From: an uncultured Collinsella sp. | Lineage (GTDB): Bacteria > Actinomycetota > Coriobacteriia > Coriobacteriales > Coriobacteriaceae | Assembly: GCA_902468695.1 (NCBI GenBank) | Contig: CABQZS010000082.1 | Location: 1-5,071 of the forward strand | DNA: 5,071 nucleotides | Direction: 5' to 3' | Part shown: positions 4,929 to 5,071 of the stretch, piece after piece | Layout: each line of letters opens with the position of its first letter | Position numbering within the stretch: position 1 is the first letter of the stretch | Translations under genes and position numbers: made by a program | The notes under the pieces: generated by a model | Seen by the model: the letters and a program-made list of their open reading frames with translations, nothing else | Database searches by the model: none | Told to the model about the DNA's origin: nothing

Positions 4929-5071
4929 CGAAGTAGGGGAGACGCGCGCGTCAGCCGCTCCGGGCACCGCAGCGCCCGATGCCCAGCACGTCTATCCGCA
5001 CACCATGCGCCTGCAGCGCTTTTTGGCGCGCGCGGGAGTGGCTAGCCGTCGTGGCTCTGAGCGCCTGATGA
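4915..5071 (+). CDS. rRNA pseudouridine synthase, RsuA/RluB type (N-terminal part, 3' end outside window)
   Basis: Only the first 52 codons are in the window. Residues 1-30 form a Thr/Ala/Pro-rich segment without recognisable motif. From residue 31 the sequence MRLQRFLARAGVASRR is the start of an S4 RNA-binding domain, in the form typical of the RsuA/RluB/RluE/RluF pseudouridine synthases. These isomerise specific uridines in ribosomal RNA in the cytosol. Position directly after scpB is where RluB (23S rRNA synthase) is commonly encoded in Gram-positive genomes, so RluB is the most likely member. The catalytic domain with its essential Asp lies beyond the end and cannot be checked. The gene overlaps scpB by 14 bases in another frame, implying translational coupling. 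Confidence 0.88.
   Translation, partial: MTRTNEVGETRASAAPGTAAPDAQHVYPHTMRLQRFLARAGVASRRGSERLM

Noticed and set aside
1..5071. Search for CRISPR repeats, insertion-sequence ends, attachment sites and toxin-antitoxin or defence genes
   Set aside because: No regularly spaced repeats, transposase or integrase motifs, terminal inverted repeats or duplicated tRNA 3' end were found. The tRNA is followed by a terminator and core genes, not an integrated element.

Overview
The window is GC-rich, with genes using mostly G or C at third codon positions and strong AGGAGG-type ribosome binding sites. All supported genes lie on the plus strand and are tightly packed. The codon style, the protein sequences and the S2P - scpA - scpB - RsuA-type pseudouridine synthase order suggest a high-GC Gram-positive bacterium, most likely an actinobacterium of the Coriobacteriia (Collinsella/Olsenella-like). 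That placement comes from general resemblance and was not tested by a search.

Layout. Positions 1-92 hold no gene I can support. A promoter with an AT-rich upstream element (about 71-121) drives a tRNA-Ala(GGC) gene (134-206), followed by a strong intrinsic terminator (222-250). Only 31 bases after its T-run, an ABC-F ATPase gene begins (282-2315). It overlaps by 14 bases a small two-helix membrane protein of unknown function (GTG start at 2302, to 2598). Nine bases later comes a site-2-protease-family (M50) membrane metalloprotease (2608-3291). After an 84-base gap with a possible weak promoter and small inverted repeats come scpA (3376-4188) and scpB (4200-4928). The final gene, 3'-truncated by the window edge, is an RsuA/RluB-type rRNA pseudouridine synthase (from 4915), overlapping scpB by 14 bases.

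How the genes work together. Two themes are visible. The first is translation: an alanine tRNA, a ribosome-associated ABC-F ATPase and a 23S rRNA pseudouridine synthase. The second is chromosome organisation: ScpA (kleisin) and ScpB form the non-SMC part of the bacterial condensin SMC-ScpAB. The M50 protease next to scpAB is probably a housekeeping membrane protease. From the membrane-protein gene onward the spacing (overlaps, 9-base and 11-base gaps) implies co-transcription with translational coupling, possibly with an extra start before scpA.

This is mostly an ordinary core-genome neighbourhood. I see no transposon, phage gene, CRISPR array or defence system. The points most worth a second look are the tRNA/terminator/ABC-F junction, where a 12-codon reading frame runs through the terminator, the uncharacterised 98-residue membrane protein coupled to the ABC-F gene, and the long acidic tail of ScpB.
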